Origin: VBDM01 sp049802235
GTDB lineage: Bacteria > Pseudomonadota > Gammaproteobacteria > Burkholderiales > SG8-39
NCBI GenBank assembly: GCA_049802235.1
Contig: JBARMB010000055.1
Span: forward strand, 46,651-110,650
Reading direction: 5' to 3'
DNA length: 64,000 nucleotides
Made by a program: the position numbers and the translations under genes. The notes beneath the pieces are model-generated. The model saw only the letters and a list, made by a program, of their open reading frames with translations, was not told the origin of the DNA and made no database searches. This document shows, piece by piece, positions 16,514-23,345 of the stretch. Each line of letters opens with the position of its first letter. Within the stretch, counting starts at the first letter, position 1.

Positions 16514-16954
16514 CTAGCGCATCGTCCTGCGGGCGCTGGTCACCGCGAGGAAGATCTCGCGCAGGAACACCACCAGGCAGCCGATCAGCGCCAGCATCGC
16601 CATCACGAACAGCGCGCCGATCATCCTGGAGAGGTTCGCCGCGATGAAGGCATCGATGAAGGCGACCGCGATCAGCAGGCAGACGAACAGCGCGCACACC
16701 ACGGCGAGCACGATGGCGGAGTAAATGAGCTGGGTGCGGCGCGCAAGCAGCACCAGCTCCTCGTGTGCCGCGCCGAGCGCCTCGCCGGCGAGTTGCGGCA
16801 GCAGCTTCTCCACCACGCGGCCCCGGTCCACCGCGCGGCCGAGACGGTTGGTGAGCACCGCGAGGATCGTGCCCACGCCGGTGAGCAGGAACACCGGCGC
16901 GACCGCGAGCTGGATGACGTGGGTGATGTCGCCGAAGCTGGGAAGCGGGAGCAT
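16514..16954 (-). CDS. DUF2721 membrane protein
   Basis: A 146-residue inner-membrane protein with three hydrophobic helices (about residues 11-33, 67-93 and 107-130), matching the DUF2721 layout of DITHVIQLAVAPVFLLTGVG followed by LTNRLGRAVDRGR. Members are widespread and uncharacterised. The ATG at 16954 is preferred; an in-frame GTG ten codons upstream at 16984 is an alternative. It is the last gene of a leftward run that includes the Rho-N-like gene and gpx. Confidence 0.85.
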   Translation of the reverse strand: MLPLPSFGDITHVIQLAVAPVFLLTGVGTILAVLTNRLGRAVDRGRVVEKLLPQLAGEALGAAHEELVLLARRTQLIYSAIVLAVVCALFVCLLIAVAFIDAFIAANLSRMIGALFVMAMLALIGCLVVFLREIFLAVTSARRTMR

Positions 16955-16994
16955 GTCGAATCGGGAGCGCCGGCCGATCGGCACCCCGGACAGC

Positions 16995-17318
16995 TTACAC
17001 CATCGCCTTGCGCAACTGGTGCTTGTAGTGGTGAATGTGGTCGAGGGCGACTTTGAGTTTCTTGCGGTCCTTGGCGGCGAGCGCCTCGTCGCGCTTCTTC
17101 TGCCACTCGCGGATCTGGATTTTGGCCGCGGACTTGTCGATGCCCTTCACCTCGTGGCGCGCGTGCATGTCGATCGACAGCGCCTTGCAGACCGCCTCCA
17201 GCAGATGGTCCTTGTTCATCTGCGTGTGGCCCTGCACCGCGTCGTGCGTGATGCCGGCCGCGATCTCGCGCAGCTCGGCGAGGGTCTTGTGCTTGAGTTC
17301 AGGAAAAGTGTAAGCCAT
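16995..17318 (-). CDS. Small basic protein with Rho-N/SAP-like start
   Basis: A 107-residue protein. Residues 4-50 (FPELKHKTLAELREIAAGI and NKDHLLEAVCKALSIDMHAR) look like the helix-extended-helix of Rho N-terminal or SAP-like domains. The rest is charged helix ending in KLKVALDHIHHYKHQLRKA. Such domains bind nucleic acid in other proteins, so nucleic-acid binding is possible but unproven here. I recognise it as a conserved hypothetical type. The ATG has a strong ribosome-binding site (AAGGAGAG). Confidence 0.75.
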   Translation of the reverse strand: MAYTFPELKHKTLAELREIAAGITHDAVQGHTQMNKDHLLEAVCKALSIDMHARHEVKGIDKSAAKIQIREWQKKRDEALAAKDRKKLKVALDHIHHYKHQLRKAMV

Positions 17319-17359
17319 GGTTCGCTCTCCTTGAGGTGGTCACCAATGCATCGCTCGAA

Positions 17360-17845
17360 TCACGCTGCGGCAAGGAGCTTCTCGATATCGCCGGCGAGAT
17401 CCTTCGGCTCGGTCTGCGGCGCGTAGCGCCTGACCGCCTTGCCGTCGCGGCCGATGAGGAACTTGGCGAAGTTCCACTCGATCGCCGCGCCCTTCGTCCC
17501 CGGCAGCGCCCGCGTCAGCCATTGATACACCGGGTGCGCGCCCGGGCCGTTCACCTCGACCTTGTCGAACATCCGGAACGACACGCCGTAGTTCCTGCTG
17601 CAGAAGGCGCCGATCTCGGTGGCATCCCCCGGCTCCTGCGCGCCGAACTGGTTGCACGGAAAACCCAGCACCTCGAGTCCCCTGGCGTGAAACATCTGGT
17701 GCAGCGCCTCAAGGCCCGCGTACTGCGGCGTCAAGCCGCACTGGCTGGCGGTGTTCACCACCAATACCACCTTGCCGCGGTAATCCTTCAGGTCGAGATT
17801 CTTGCCGGCGAGGGTCTTTGCGGAGTACGCGTACAAATCACTCAT
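17360..17845 (-). CDS. gpx: Glutathione peroxidase family protein
   Basis: A 161-residue thiol peroxidase that reduces hydrogen or lipid peroxides with glutathione or thioredoxin. The catalytic residue is Cys36 in NTASQCGLTPQY, so it is the Cys type rather than the seleno type. Further tetrad members are in FPCNQFGAQEPG (Gln) and EWNFAKFLI (Trp, Asn). Length is normal. The ribosome-binding site AAGAGGAT lies 17856-17849, and directly upstream of it begins the attC end of an inserted gene cassette. The gene has therefore been cut off from its original upstream DNA, and any transcript must now come through the cassette or from within it. Confidence 0.93.
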   Translation of the reverse strand: MSDLYAYSAKTLAGKNLDLKDYRGKVVLVVNTASQCGLTPQYAGLEALHQMFHARGLEVLGFPCNQFGAQEPGDATEIGAFCSRNYGVSFRMFDKVEVNGPGAHPVYQWLTRALPGTKGAAIEWNFAKFLIGRDGKAVRRYAPQTEPKDLAGDIEKLLAAA

Positions 17846-17855
17846 TGGAATATCC

Positions 17856-17919
17856 TCTTAACGCAAAGCTAACCGGCGCGGCGTTGTTTGCCGGGTCAGG
17901 GTTGAGCGTCGTGTTAGAC
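17856..17919 (-). other. attC-like integron recombination site
   Basis: Read on the minus strand, this 64-base site starts with R'' GTCTAAC (17919-17913) and ends with R' GTTAAGA (17862-17856). Inside are L'' CTCAACC (17906-17900) and L' GGTTAG (17874-17869), which pair except for one extra C in L'', as expected for the extrahelical base of attC sites. The centre has CGGC and GCCG around a seven-base loop. R' as it stands matches only its GTT because bases after the first G come from the host. When joined to the other cassette end it becomes GTTAGAC, the exact complement of R''. Size, position 17 bases after the stop codon, and polarity fit an attC. Confidence 0.75.
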
Positions 17920-18789
17920 CCAGATTTGCAAAAGTTCTAAGCAACTGGCTGGCGCTCTATCAGTTGCTTAAAAGCTTCTTCCACTGTTTCGATAATACAG
18001 TCGGATGGTACAACCGCCGCAAGGCCTGAGTTCTCTTCAAAAATTATCCTAGGACGCCCTGTCTGTTGGCTTATCGCGATGTCTTGATATTGAACATAGC
18101 TGGTTATGATCCCTACAAGCGCCGCTCTATTGATTGTTTTGGTCCCCTCAATACTTACTATCTCCGGCTTTAGCACCACGGGGCCGCCGCTATTGCCAGG
18201 GAACACGTTGGCATCAATTAAGAATTCTCTCGATCTCTGGTCCACAGCGTCACGCAATCTCGCAATTACGCCTGCACGTACGATAACGTACTGCCGATCA
18301 GGTGACACGATGCCCATCGGGAATCCGAGAACGTAAATGAAATCGCCTTCCGATGTTCCGTGGTCTTTGACGTCGGCAATCCTCAACGTGTGTTCGTCTA
18401 GAGCAAAGAACGCAAAACGAGCTTGGTCTTTTTCCAATACACTTGCATCAATATAGATGACAACCACGTCGATATCAGAATTCGGATGCCCCACTAACAC
18501 TAGCTCCTTGCGAGGTGTGAGGCTGATGTCATAGTCTCGCGCTGGTTCGTCTGTCTTGGGATTGAAACGCACGACAATTGATTCAACGTTCTTCAAGACA
18601 TGTTTGTTTGTCACTAAGAATAGGTGATAATTCTTTTGATCCGTGGCTACTTCTTTGTGATGTCTCCCCACTAGGAAGCCTGTACCGAACCATCGCTTCT
18701 CGCCGTTTGGATTTCGGCTGCCGATGGCAACTACGCAATCAATGAAGAATGGCGGAATTAACGCCATTGTTTCTACTCCCTGCGTCTAA
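17862..18789 (-). mobile_element. Integron gene cassette carrying a protease gene
   Basis: A 928-bp unit on the minus strand beginning TTAGAC just after a G at 18790 (full G/TTAGAC core, 18790-18784) and ending with the first G of R' at 17862. It contains one gene with a 22-base leader, no evident promoter, and an attC-like site right after the stop codon, all in one polarity. The two ends rejoin to a perfect attC (R'' GTCTAAC with R' GTTAGAC). Base composition is much lower in GC than the neighbours. No integrase gene and no second clear attC is visible, so this looks like a lone cassette inserted at a secondary G/TT site. Confidence 0.72.
17937..18767 (-). CDS. Trypsin-like serine protease (cassette gene)
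   Basis: A 276-residue chymotrypsin-fold protease without a signal peptide or PDZ domain, so probably cytoplasmic. The triad is visible as His56 (LVTNKHVLKN), Asp98 or Asp100 (GHPNSDIDVVV) and Ser193 (FPGNSGGPVVL), in the spacing usual for this fold. GTGFLVGRHHKEVATDQ near residues 28-44 is the early strand region, and GDFIYVLGFPMGI near 141 is also typical. The best-matching class is stand-alone trypsin-like peptidases seen in accessory DNA, some next to defence genes; substrate unknown. Codon use is AT-rich compared with all neighbours. The ATG follows an AGGGAG ribosome-binding site. It lies inside an integron cassette, so it is probably expressed only from a promoter outside. Confidence 0.85.
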   Translation of the reverse strand: MALIPPFFIDCVVAIGSRNPNGEKRWFGTGFLVGRHHKEVATDQKNYHLFLVTNKHVLKNVESIVVRFNPKTDEPARDYDISLTPRKELVLVGHPNSDIDVVVIYIDASVLEKDQARFAFFALDEHTLRIADVKDHGTSEGDFIYVLGFPMGIVSPDRQYVIVRAGVIARLRDAVDQRSREFLIDANVFPGNSGGPVVLKPEIVSIEGTKTINRAALVGIITSYVQYQDIAISQQTGRPRIIFEENSGLAAVVPSDCIIETVEEAFKQLIERQPVA

Positions 18790-18790
18790 C
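18784..18790 (-). other. Upstream cassette boundary (G/TTAGAC core site)
   Basis: On the minus strand 18790-18784 reads GTTAGAC, a perfect GTTRRRY recombination core. The cassette would begin at the T at 18789. DNA further upstream does not fold into an L'/L'' pair, so this looks like a junction with non-attC target DNA rather than the end of a second cassette. Confidence 0.6.
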
Positions 18791-18822
18791 TACCAATAGT
18801 TGTCATTTAAGCCATGCTAAAA

Positions 18823-18860
18823 CCATATACAGGTAGATGCAACCATCTACCTGTATATGG
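18823..18860. repeat. Perfect 17-bp inverted repeat with 4-base loop
   Basis: CCATATACAGGTAGATG at 18823-18839 is followed by the loop CAAC and the exact reverse complement at 18844-18860. On the minus strand the hairpin is followed by TTTTAG, so it could work as a weak terminator in front of the protease cassette. It could also be an operator or the remnant of a small mobile element. It is AT-rich in a GC-rich genome. Confidence 0.8.
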
Positions 18861-18892
18861 AACTTTATACCGCTATATAGGCAGACCGCATT

Positions 18893-19137
18893 GGCGCGAG
18901 CTGGCGGCGTACACGGACGCCTTTCGGTAACGCCGAGAAGCGCAGCGGGGCGAGGGGTTTTCGGCGAGCACTGTCTGAGCGAACGCAGTGAGCGAGTTGC
19001 GCAGCCGCCGGGGTTCGGGAGCATCGCAGGGGAGCATGGGCGTCAGGCGGGGCCGGCACCGCAGGGGTCGCGTTTTCTTTGGTGACTTTGTTTTTGGCGA
19101 AGCAAAGGAAAGTTGCTCGCCGGAAGGCAGAACCTGA
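18893..19137. repeat. Dispersed GC-rich repeat, betaproteobacterial type
   Basis: The block running from the GCGAGCTGGCGGCG region to GGAAAGTTGCTCGCC contains elements such as TCTTTGGTGACTTTG, TTTTTGGCGAAGCAAAGG and GAACGCAGTGAGCGAG. I know these from interspersed repeats that produce spurious open frames in many beta- and gammaproteobacterial genomes. Only one copy is in this window, so the repeat status is from recognition and not from comparison here. Confidence 0.45.
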
Positions 19138-19170
19138 ATTTCCACTTGGGACGGGATTGAAAGTCGCTGG

Positions 19171-19190
19171 ATTCCCGCCTTCGCGGGAAT
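19171..19190. repeat. dRS3-like palindrome ATTCCCGC-N4-GCGGGAAT
   Basis: ATTCCCGCCTTCGCGGGAAT is an 8-bp perfect stem with a 4-base loop. It has the ATTCCC...GGGAAT ends of the dRS3 element best known from Neisseria and common, in related forms, across betaproteobacteria. In Neisseria such elements are targets of filamentous-phage integration and can mark rearrangement-prone DNA. Confidence 0.6.
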
Positions 19191-19246
19191 GACGGGGGTG
19201 CGCGGGATGAGCGGCGGCTTTGCCGTCCGCTCGATCCCGCGCATTT

Positions 19247-19279
19247 AATCCCGCGCCGCGAAGCGGCGTCCGCGGGATT
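19247..19279 (-). terminator. Hairpin at the end of pilU
   Basis: AATCCCGCG (19247-19255) pairs with CGCGGGATT (19271-19279), with an inner CCGC/GCGG stem. It begins at the pilU stop codon. There is no T-run after it on the minus strand, so it is not a classical intrinsic terminator but may stabilise the transcript end. Confidence 0.4.
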
Positions 19280-20414
19280 AAACGATGTTGAGGTGATCGA
19301 TGCCCTGCGAGATGTCGCGGTTCTGCGCTTCCTTGGAGTGCAGCTTGATCGTCAGGCGCAGGTCGTTGACGCTGTCGGCGTTCCTGAGCGCGTCCTCGTA
19401 GCTGATCTTGCCCGCCTCGTAGAGATCGAACAGCGCCTGGTCGAAGGTCTGCATGCCGAGCTCGCGCGACTTCTTCATCACTTCCTTGATCTCGTGCACC
19501 TCGCCCTTGAAGATGAAGTCGGAGATGAGCGGCGAGTTGAGCATGACCTCGACCGCGGGACAGCGGCCCTTGCCTTCCTTCAGCGGGATCAGCCGCTGCG
19601 ACACCAGCCCGCGCAGGTTGAGCGACAGGTCCATGAGCAATTGCGTGCGCCGCTCTTCGGGGAAGAAGTTGATGATGCGGTCCAGGGCCTGGTTGGCGCT
19701 GTTCGCGTGCAGCGTGCCGAGGCACAGGTGGCCGGTCTCGGCAAAGGCCACGGCATGCTCCATGGTCTCGCGCTCGCGGATCTCGCCGATCAGGATCACG
19801 TCGGGCGCCTGGCGCAGGGTGTTCTTGAGCGCGTGCTCCCAGGACAGGGTGTCCACGCCCACCTCGCGCTGGGTGATGAGGCAGCCCTTGTGGGGATGGG
19901 TGTATTCGATCGGGTCCTCGATGGTGACGATATGGCCGTAGGAATTTTCGTTGCGGTAGCCGATCATCGCGGCGAGCGTCGTGGACTTGCCCGACCCGGT
20001 GGCGCCCACCATGATCACGAGACCCCTCTTGGTCATGATGATGTCCTTCAACACCGGCGGCAACCCGAGATCCTCGATCTTCGGGATGGTGGTGGTGATC
20101 ACCCGCAGCACGATGCCGATGTTGCCCTGCTGCACGAAGGCGTTGACGCGGAAACGCCCGATGCCCGCCGGGTTGATGGCGAAGTTGCATTCCTTGGTCG
20201 CCTCGAATTCCGCCGCCTGCTTGTCGTTCATGATCGAGCGCGCCAGATCGGCGGTGTGCGTCGGCGAGAGCGGCTGGTTCGATACCGGGGTCATCTTGCC
20301 GTCCACCTTGATCGCCGGCGGAAAACCCACCGTGACGAACAGGTCCGAGCCCTTCCTCGCCAGCAACAGCCGCAGCAGGTCGTACATGAACTTGTTTGCT
20401 TGTTCGCGTTCCAT
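19278..20414 (-). CDS. pilU: Type IV pilus retraction ATPase PilU
   Basis: PilU is the PilT paralogue that assists pilus retraction. The 378-residue protein shows the PAS-like N-terminal region (RKGSDLFVTVGFPPAIKVDG), Walker A VGATGSGKSTTLAAM near residue 132, the Asp box TIEDPIEYTH, Walker B DVILIGEIRERETMEHA and the His box GTLHANSANQALDRI. The later EVMLNSPLISDFIFKGE replaces the AIRNLIRE motif of PilT, which separates the two paralogues. It lies 50 bp downstream of pilT, in the same operon. The stop codon is part of a hairpin. Confidence 0.95.
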   Translation of the reverse strand: MEREQANKFMYDLLRLLLARKGSDLFVTVGFPPAIKVDGKMTPVSNQPLSPTHTADLARSIMNDKQAAEFEATKECNFAINPAGIGRFRVNAFVQQGNIGIVLRVITTTIPKIEDLGLPPVLKDIIMTKRGLVIMVGATGSGKSTTLAAMIGYRNENSYGHIVTIEDPIEYTHPHKGCLITQREVGVDTLSWEHALKNTLRQAPDVILIGEIRERETMEHAVAFAETGHLCLGTLHANSANQALDRIINFFPEERRTQLLMDLSLNLRGLVSQRLIPLKEGKGRCPAVEVMLNSPLISDFIFKGEVHEIKEVMKKSRELGMQTFDQALFDLYEAGKISYEDALRNADSVNDLRLTIKLHSKEAQNRDISQGIDHLNIV

Positions 20415-20464
20415 CCGCTATCTCCTGTTCCGATCGGGCGCCGGGCGGAAATCCCGGCAGGATT

Positions 20465-21511
20465 TCATGCGCCCGGGAAATTGTCCTTGTTGGCCGCCTT
20501 CGAGCGCGCCTCCGCCGCCGAGATGACGTTGCGCCTGACCAGGTCCTGCAGGCTCTGGTCGAGCGTCTGCATGCCGTATTGCTGGCCGGTCTGGATCGCC
20601 GAGTACATCTGCGCGATCTTGTTTTCGCGGATCAGGTTGCGGATCGCGGGCGTGCCCACCATGATCTCGTGCGCGGCGACGCGGCCCGAGCCGTCCTTGG
20701 TCTTGCACAGCGTCTGCGCGATGATCGCGCGTATCGACTCGGAGATCATGGCCCGGATCATCTCCTTCTCCGCCGCCGGGAACACGTCCACGATGCGGTC
20801 GATGGTCTTCGCCGCGGATGACGTATGCAGCGTGCCGAACACCAGGTGGCCGGTTTCCGCGCCGGTGAGCGCGAGGCGTATCGTCTCCAGGTCGCGCATC
20901 TCGCCCACCAGGATCACGTCCGGGTCTTCGCGCAGCGCGCTGCGCAGCGCGTTGTTGAACGACAGCGTGTGCGGCCCGACCTCGCGCTGATTGATGAGGC
21001 ACTTCTTCGACTCGTGCACGAACTCGATCGGGTCCTCGATGGTGAGGATATGGCCTTCTTCGTTTTCGTTCTTGTGATCGACCATGCCCGCGAGCGTGGT
21101 GGACTTGCCCGAGCCGGTCGGCCCGGTGACGAGCACCACGCCGCGCGGCTGGTCGGCGAGCTCGGCGAAGATTTTCGGCGCCTTCAGGTCGTCGAGCGAC
21201 AGGATCTTCGAGGGGATGGTCCGCATCACCGCCGCGGCGCCGCGGTTCTGCACGAAGGCGTTGACGCGAAAACGCGCCAGCCCCGGGATCGCGAACGAAA
21301 AGTCGCACTCGAGGTTCTCCTCGTAGTGCTTCCTCTGCCCGTCGTTCATGATGTCGTAGACCATCCCGTGCACGTCCTTGTGCTCCATCGCCGGCAGGTT
21401 GATGCGCTTGATGTCGCCATGGATGCGGATCATGGGAGGCAGGCCCGACGAGAGGTGCAGGTCGGAGGCCTTGTTCTTGACGACGAAAGCTAGCAGTTCG
21501 GAGATATCCAC
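20465..21511 (-). CDS. pilT: Type IV pilus retraction ATPase PilT
   Basis: PilT is the hexameric ATPase that drives pilus retraction and twitching. The protein (348 residues from the GTG) shows Walker A TGPTGSGKSTTLAGM near residue 135, TIEDPIEFVHES, Walker B DVILVGEMRDLETIR, the His box GTLHTSSAAKTIDRI, and the PilT-specific AIRNLIRE motif near residue 282. The GTG at 21511 is preferred because family members begin DISELLAF and a GAAGGGA ribosome-binding site precedes it. An ATG five codons earlier (21526) is in frame. The gene is divergent from yggS. Confidence 0.95.
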   Translation of the reverse strand: MDISELLAFVVKNKASDLHLSSGLPPMIRIHGDIKRINLPAMEHKDVHGMVYDIMNDGQRKHYEENLECDFSFAIPGLARFRVNAFVQNRGAAAVMRTIPSKILSLDDLKAPKIFAELADQPRGVVLVTGPTGSGKSTTLAGMVDHKNENEEGHILTIEDPIEFVHESKKCLINQREVGPHTLSFNNALRSALREDPDVILVGEMRDLETIRLALTGAETGHLVFGTLHTSSAAKTIDRIVDVFPAAEKEMIRAMISESIRAIIAQTLCKTKDGSGRVAAHEIMVGTPAIRNLIRENKIAQMYSAIQTGQQYGMQTLDQSLQDLVRRNVISAAEARSKAANKDNFPGA

Positions 21512-21512
21512 T

Positions 21513-21518
21513 ATAATT
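21513..21518 (+). promoter_or_regulatory. Candidate -10 element (TATAAT) for yggS
   Basis: A perfect TATAAT on the plus strand, 102 bases before the yggS ATG and overlapping the pilT leader. There is no clear -35, so this is tentative. Confidence 0.3.
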
Positions 21519-21620
21519 CCCTTCAAATGCGAAGCCCGAGGTGCATCGAGAAGTGGGACTTAAGCGGATGATCAGGCAAGATTTTTTCGCCTCGTTGCGT
21601 CCTCCTTCCCGCGTCGAATT

Positions 21621-22307
21621 ATGTCCACAATCGCAGCCAACTTGCAAGCCGTGAGGCAGCGCATCGAATCCGCGTGCAGCGCCGCCGGACGTCCGAGCGG
21701 ATCGGTGCGGCTGGTCGCGGCCGCCAAGACCGTCGCGCCCGCGGCGATCCGCGAAGCCGCCGCGGCCGGACAGCGCGATTTCGGCGAGAACTACGTCCAG
21801 GAAGGCGAGGAGAAAATGCTCGCTCTCGCCGACCTCGCGCTGACCTGGCATTACATCGGCCCGATCCAGAGCAACAAGACGCGCAGCATCGCCGAGCACT
21901 TCGACTGGGTGCACACGATCGACCGCGGCAAGGTCGCCGGCCGCCTGTCGGCGGCCCGGGCCGCGCATCTGCCCGAGCTGCAGGTGTGCATCCAGGTCAA
22001 CGTCTCGGGCGAGGCGAGCAAGAACGGCATTGCGCCCGAAGAGGTTGCGCCGCTCGCGAAACAGGTCGCGGCGCTGCCGCGCCTGCGCTTGCGCGGGCTG
22101 ATGGCGATCCCCGAGCCGACGCCGGACACGGCGCTCGCGCGGCGGCGTTTCGCGCAACTGCGCAAGCTGCGCGATGCGCTCAACCACGAGGGCTTCGCGC
22201 TCGATACGCTGTCGATGGGCATGTCGGCGGACCTCGAGGCCGCGATTGCCGAAGGCGCGACCCTGGTGCGCGTGGGTACCGCGATTTTCGGGAGGCGACC
22301 GAATTGA
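21621..22307 (+). CDS. yggS: YggS-family pyridoxal-phosphate homeostasis protein (PLPBP)
   Basis: A 228-residue alanine-racemase-fold protein that binds pyridoxal 5'-phosphate and buffers vitamin B6 and amino-acid pools. The PLP lysine is in LVAAAKTVAPAAIREA near residue 35. Further landmarks are FGENYVQEGEEKM, WHYIGPIQSNKTR and LSMGMSADLEAAIAEGATLV near the C-terminus. It heads the conserved yggS-proC-yggT-yggU group and is divergent from pilT, as in many proteobacteria. Confidence 0.95.
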   Translation: MSTIAANLQAVRQRIESACSAAGRPSGSVRLVAAAKTVAPAAIREAAAAGQRDFGENYVQEGEEKMLALADLALTWHYIGPIQSNKTRSIAEHFDWVHTIDRGKVAGRLSAARAAHLPELQVCIQVNVSGEASKNGIAPEEVAPLAKQVAALPRLRLRGLMAIPEPTPDTALARRRFAQLRKLRDALNHEGFALDTLSMGMSADLEAAIAEGATLVRVGTAIFGRRPN

Positions 22308-22368
22308 ACCGCACACCGGCATCGGGTTCGCCCGGACGGCGGCCGCGGCTGCGGAGGACAAATGGGGT

Positions 22369-22400
22369 ATTCTCTGTGCCCCTGTGTTTCCGTGGTGAAA
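22369..22400. repeat. Dispersed CTCTGTG-type repeat, copy C
   Basis: TATTCTCTGTGCCCCTGTGT followed by TTCCGTGGTGAAA lies in the gap before proC. It belongs to the same style of short repeat as the copies at 4507 and 9005. Confidence 0.35.
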
Positions 22401-22410
22401 CAGGACGCCA

Positions 22411-23277
22411 ATGAAAATCACGTTTATCGGTGGCGGCAACATGGCCGACGCGCTCATCGGCGGTCTGCTGCGCAAGGGCTTCCCGCTGCATGACCTGCGC
22501 GTGGTCGAGATCAGCGCAGACGCGCGCAGGAAGCTCGCGGACAAATACGGCGTCACCTGTTTCGACAAGCCCAAGGACGCGCTGCGCGCCAACGACATCG
22601 TCGTGTTCGCGGTCAAGCCGCAGCACCTGCGCGAGGCGGCGGCGAAATCGGGGATCGCCGACAATTCCAACCTCGTCATCAGCATCGCGGCGGGCGTGCG
22701 GCTCGCCAACCTCTCGAAGTGGCTCAAGGGCCACACCCGCCTGGTGCGGGCGATGCCCAATACGCCGGCGATGATCGGCGAGGGCATCACCGGGCTTTTT
22801 CCCTTTTCGAAGGACGTCACGCGCGAGAACCGCGAACAGGCCGAGATCGTGCTCGGCGCGGTCGGAGCAACGGTGTGGATCACCGACGAGTCGCAGATGG
22901 ATGTGGTCACCGCCATCTCCGGAAGCGGCCCGGCCTATGTGTTTTATTTCATCGAGGCGGTCGAGGAGGCGGCCAGGGAACTGGGGCTGCCGGTGCAGAT
23001 CGCGCATCAGCTGGTGCTCAACACCTTCACCGGCGCGGCCAAGCTCGCCGCGACCAGTCCCGACCCGGTTGCGGTGCTGCGCGAGCGCGTGACTTCGAAG
23101 GGCGGCACCACCGAGCGCGCGCTGGCGAGCATGGCCAAGGACGAGGTCAAGGAAGCGATCATCCGCGCCATCCATGCCGCCAATCAGCGCGGCAAGGAAC
23201 TGGGCGACGAGCTCGCCAAGGAAGACGAAGTCCCCCTTGAGCGCCAGGCGCGCGAAGGCCGCAAAGGAAAACGTTGA
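22411..23277 (+). CDS. proC: Pyrroline-5-carboxylate reductase ProC
   Basis: ProC reduces pyrroline-5-carboxylate to proline with NAD(P)H, the last step of proline synthesis. The 288-residue protein has the Rossmann start MKITFIGGGNMADALIGGL, AMPNTPAMIGEGITGLF near residue 113, SGSGPAYVFYFIEA near residue 170, and the signature TSKGGTTERALASM near residue 230. The C-terminal extension EEDEVPLERQAREGRKGKR-like tail is slightly longer than usual. It sits between yggS and yggT. Confidence 0.95.
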   Translation: MKITFIGGGNMADALIGGLLRKGFPLHDLRVVEISADARRKLADKYGVTCFDKPKDALRANDIVVFAVKPQHLREAAAKSGIADNSNLVISIAAGVRLANLSKWLKGHTRLVRAMPNTPAMIGEGITGLFPFSKDVTRENREQAEIVLGAVGATVWITDESQMDVVTAISGSGPAYVFYFIEAVEEAARELGLPVQIAHQLVLNTFTGAAKLAATSPDPVAVLRERVTSKGGTTERALASMAKDEVKEAIIRAIHAANQRGKELGDELAKEDEVPLERQAREGRKGKR

Positions 23278-23345
23278 TGCGGCGCGTCACCGGAAAAGAG
23301 GCGTTGCAGGCATCCATGCTTTTTCCCTCGCCAGCGCGCTGAAAA

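Larger units (their letters stand above)
18790..19277. other. Gene-free stretch with hairpin and dispersed repeats
   Basis: No credible gene lies in these 488 bases between the cassette and pilU. From the cassette outward it holds about 100 bp of AT-rich DNA with a perfect 17-bp hairpin, then GC-rich sequence whose open frames look like repeat DNA rather than protein, then three palindromes (19171-19190, about 19199-19242 and 19247-19279). Each of these is listed separately. Confidence 0.7.

Noticed and set aside
17937..18767. The protease as a DegP/HtrA-type periplasmic chaperone
   Set aside because: There is no signal peptide, no membrane anchor and no PDZ domain. It is only a short trypsin-like domain.
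18790..18890. A second attC or an attI site next to the cassette
   Set aside because: Only the GTTAGAC core at the cassette edge fits. No R'' partner or L''/L' pair at the right spacing was found, and no attI-like direct repeats or intI gene. The DNA is better explained as target DNA with a hairpin.
18803..19244. Open frames on both strands through the repeat block beside pilU (up to about 120 codons)
   Set aside because: They run through dispersed-repeat and palindromic DNA, have low-complexity Arg/Pro/Ser composition and no ribosome-binding site. They look like the spurious frames this repeat type commonly produces.
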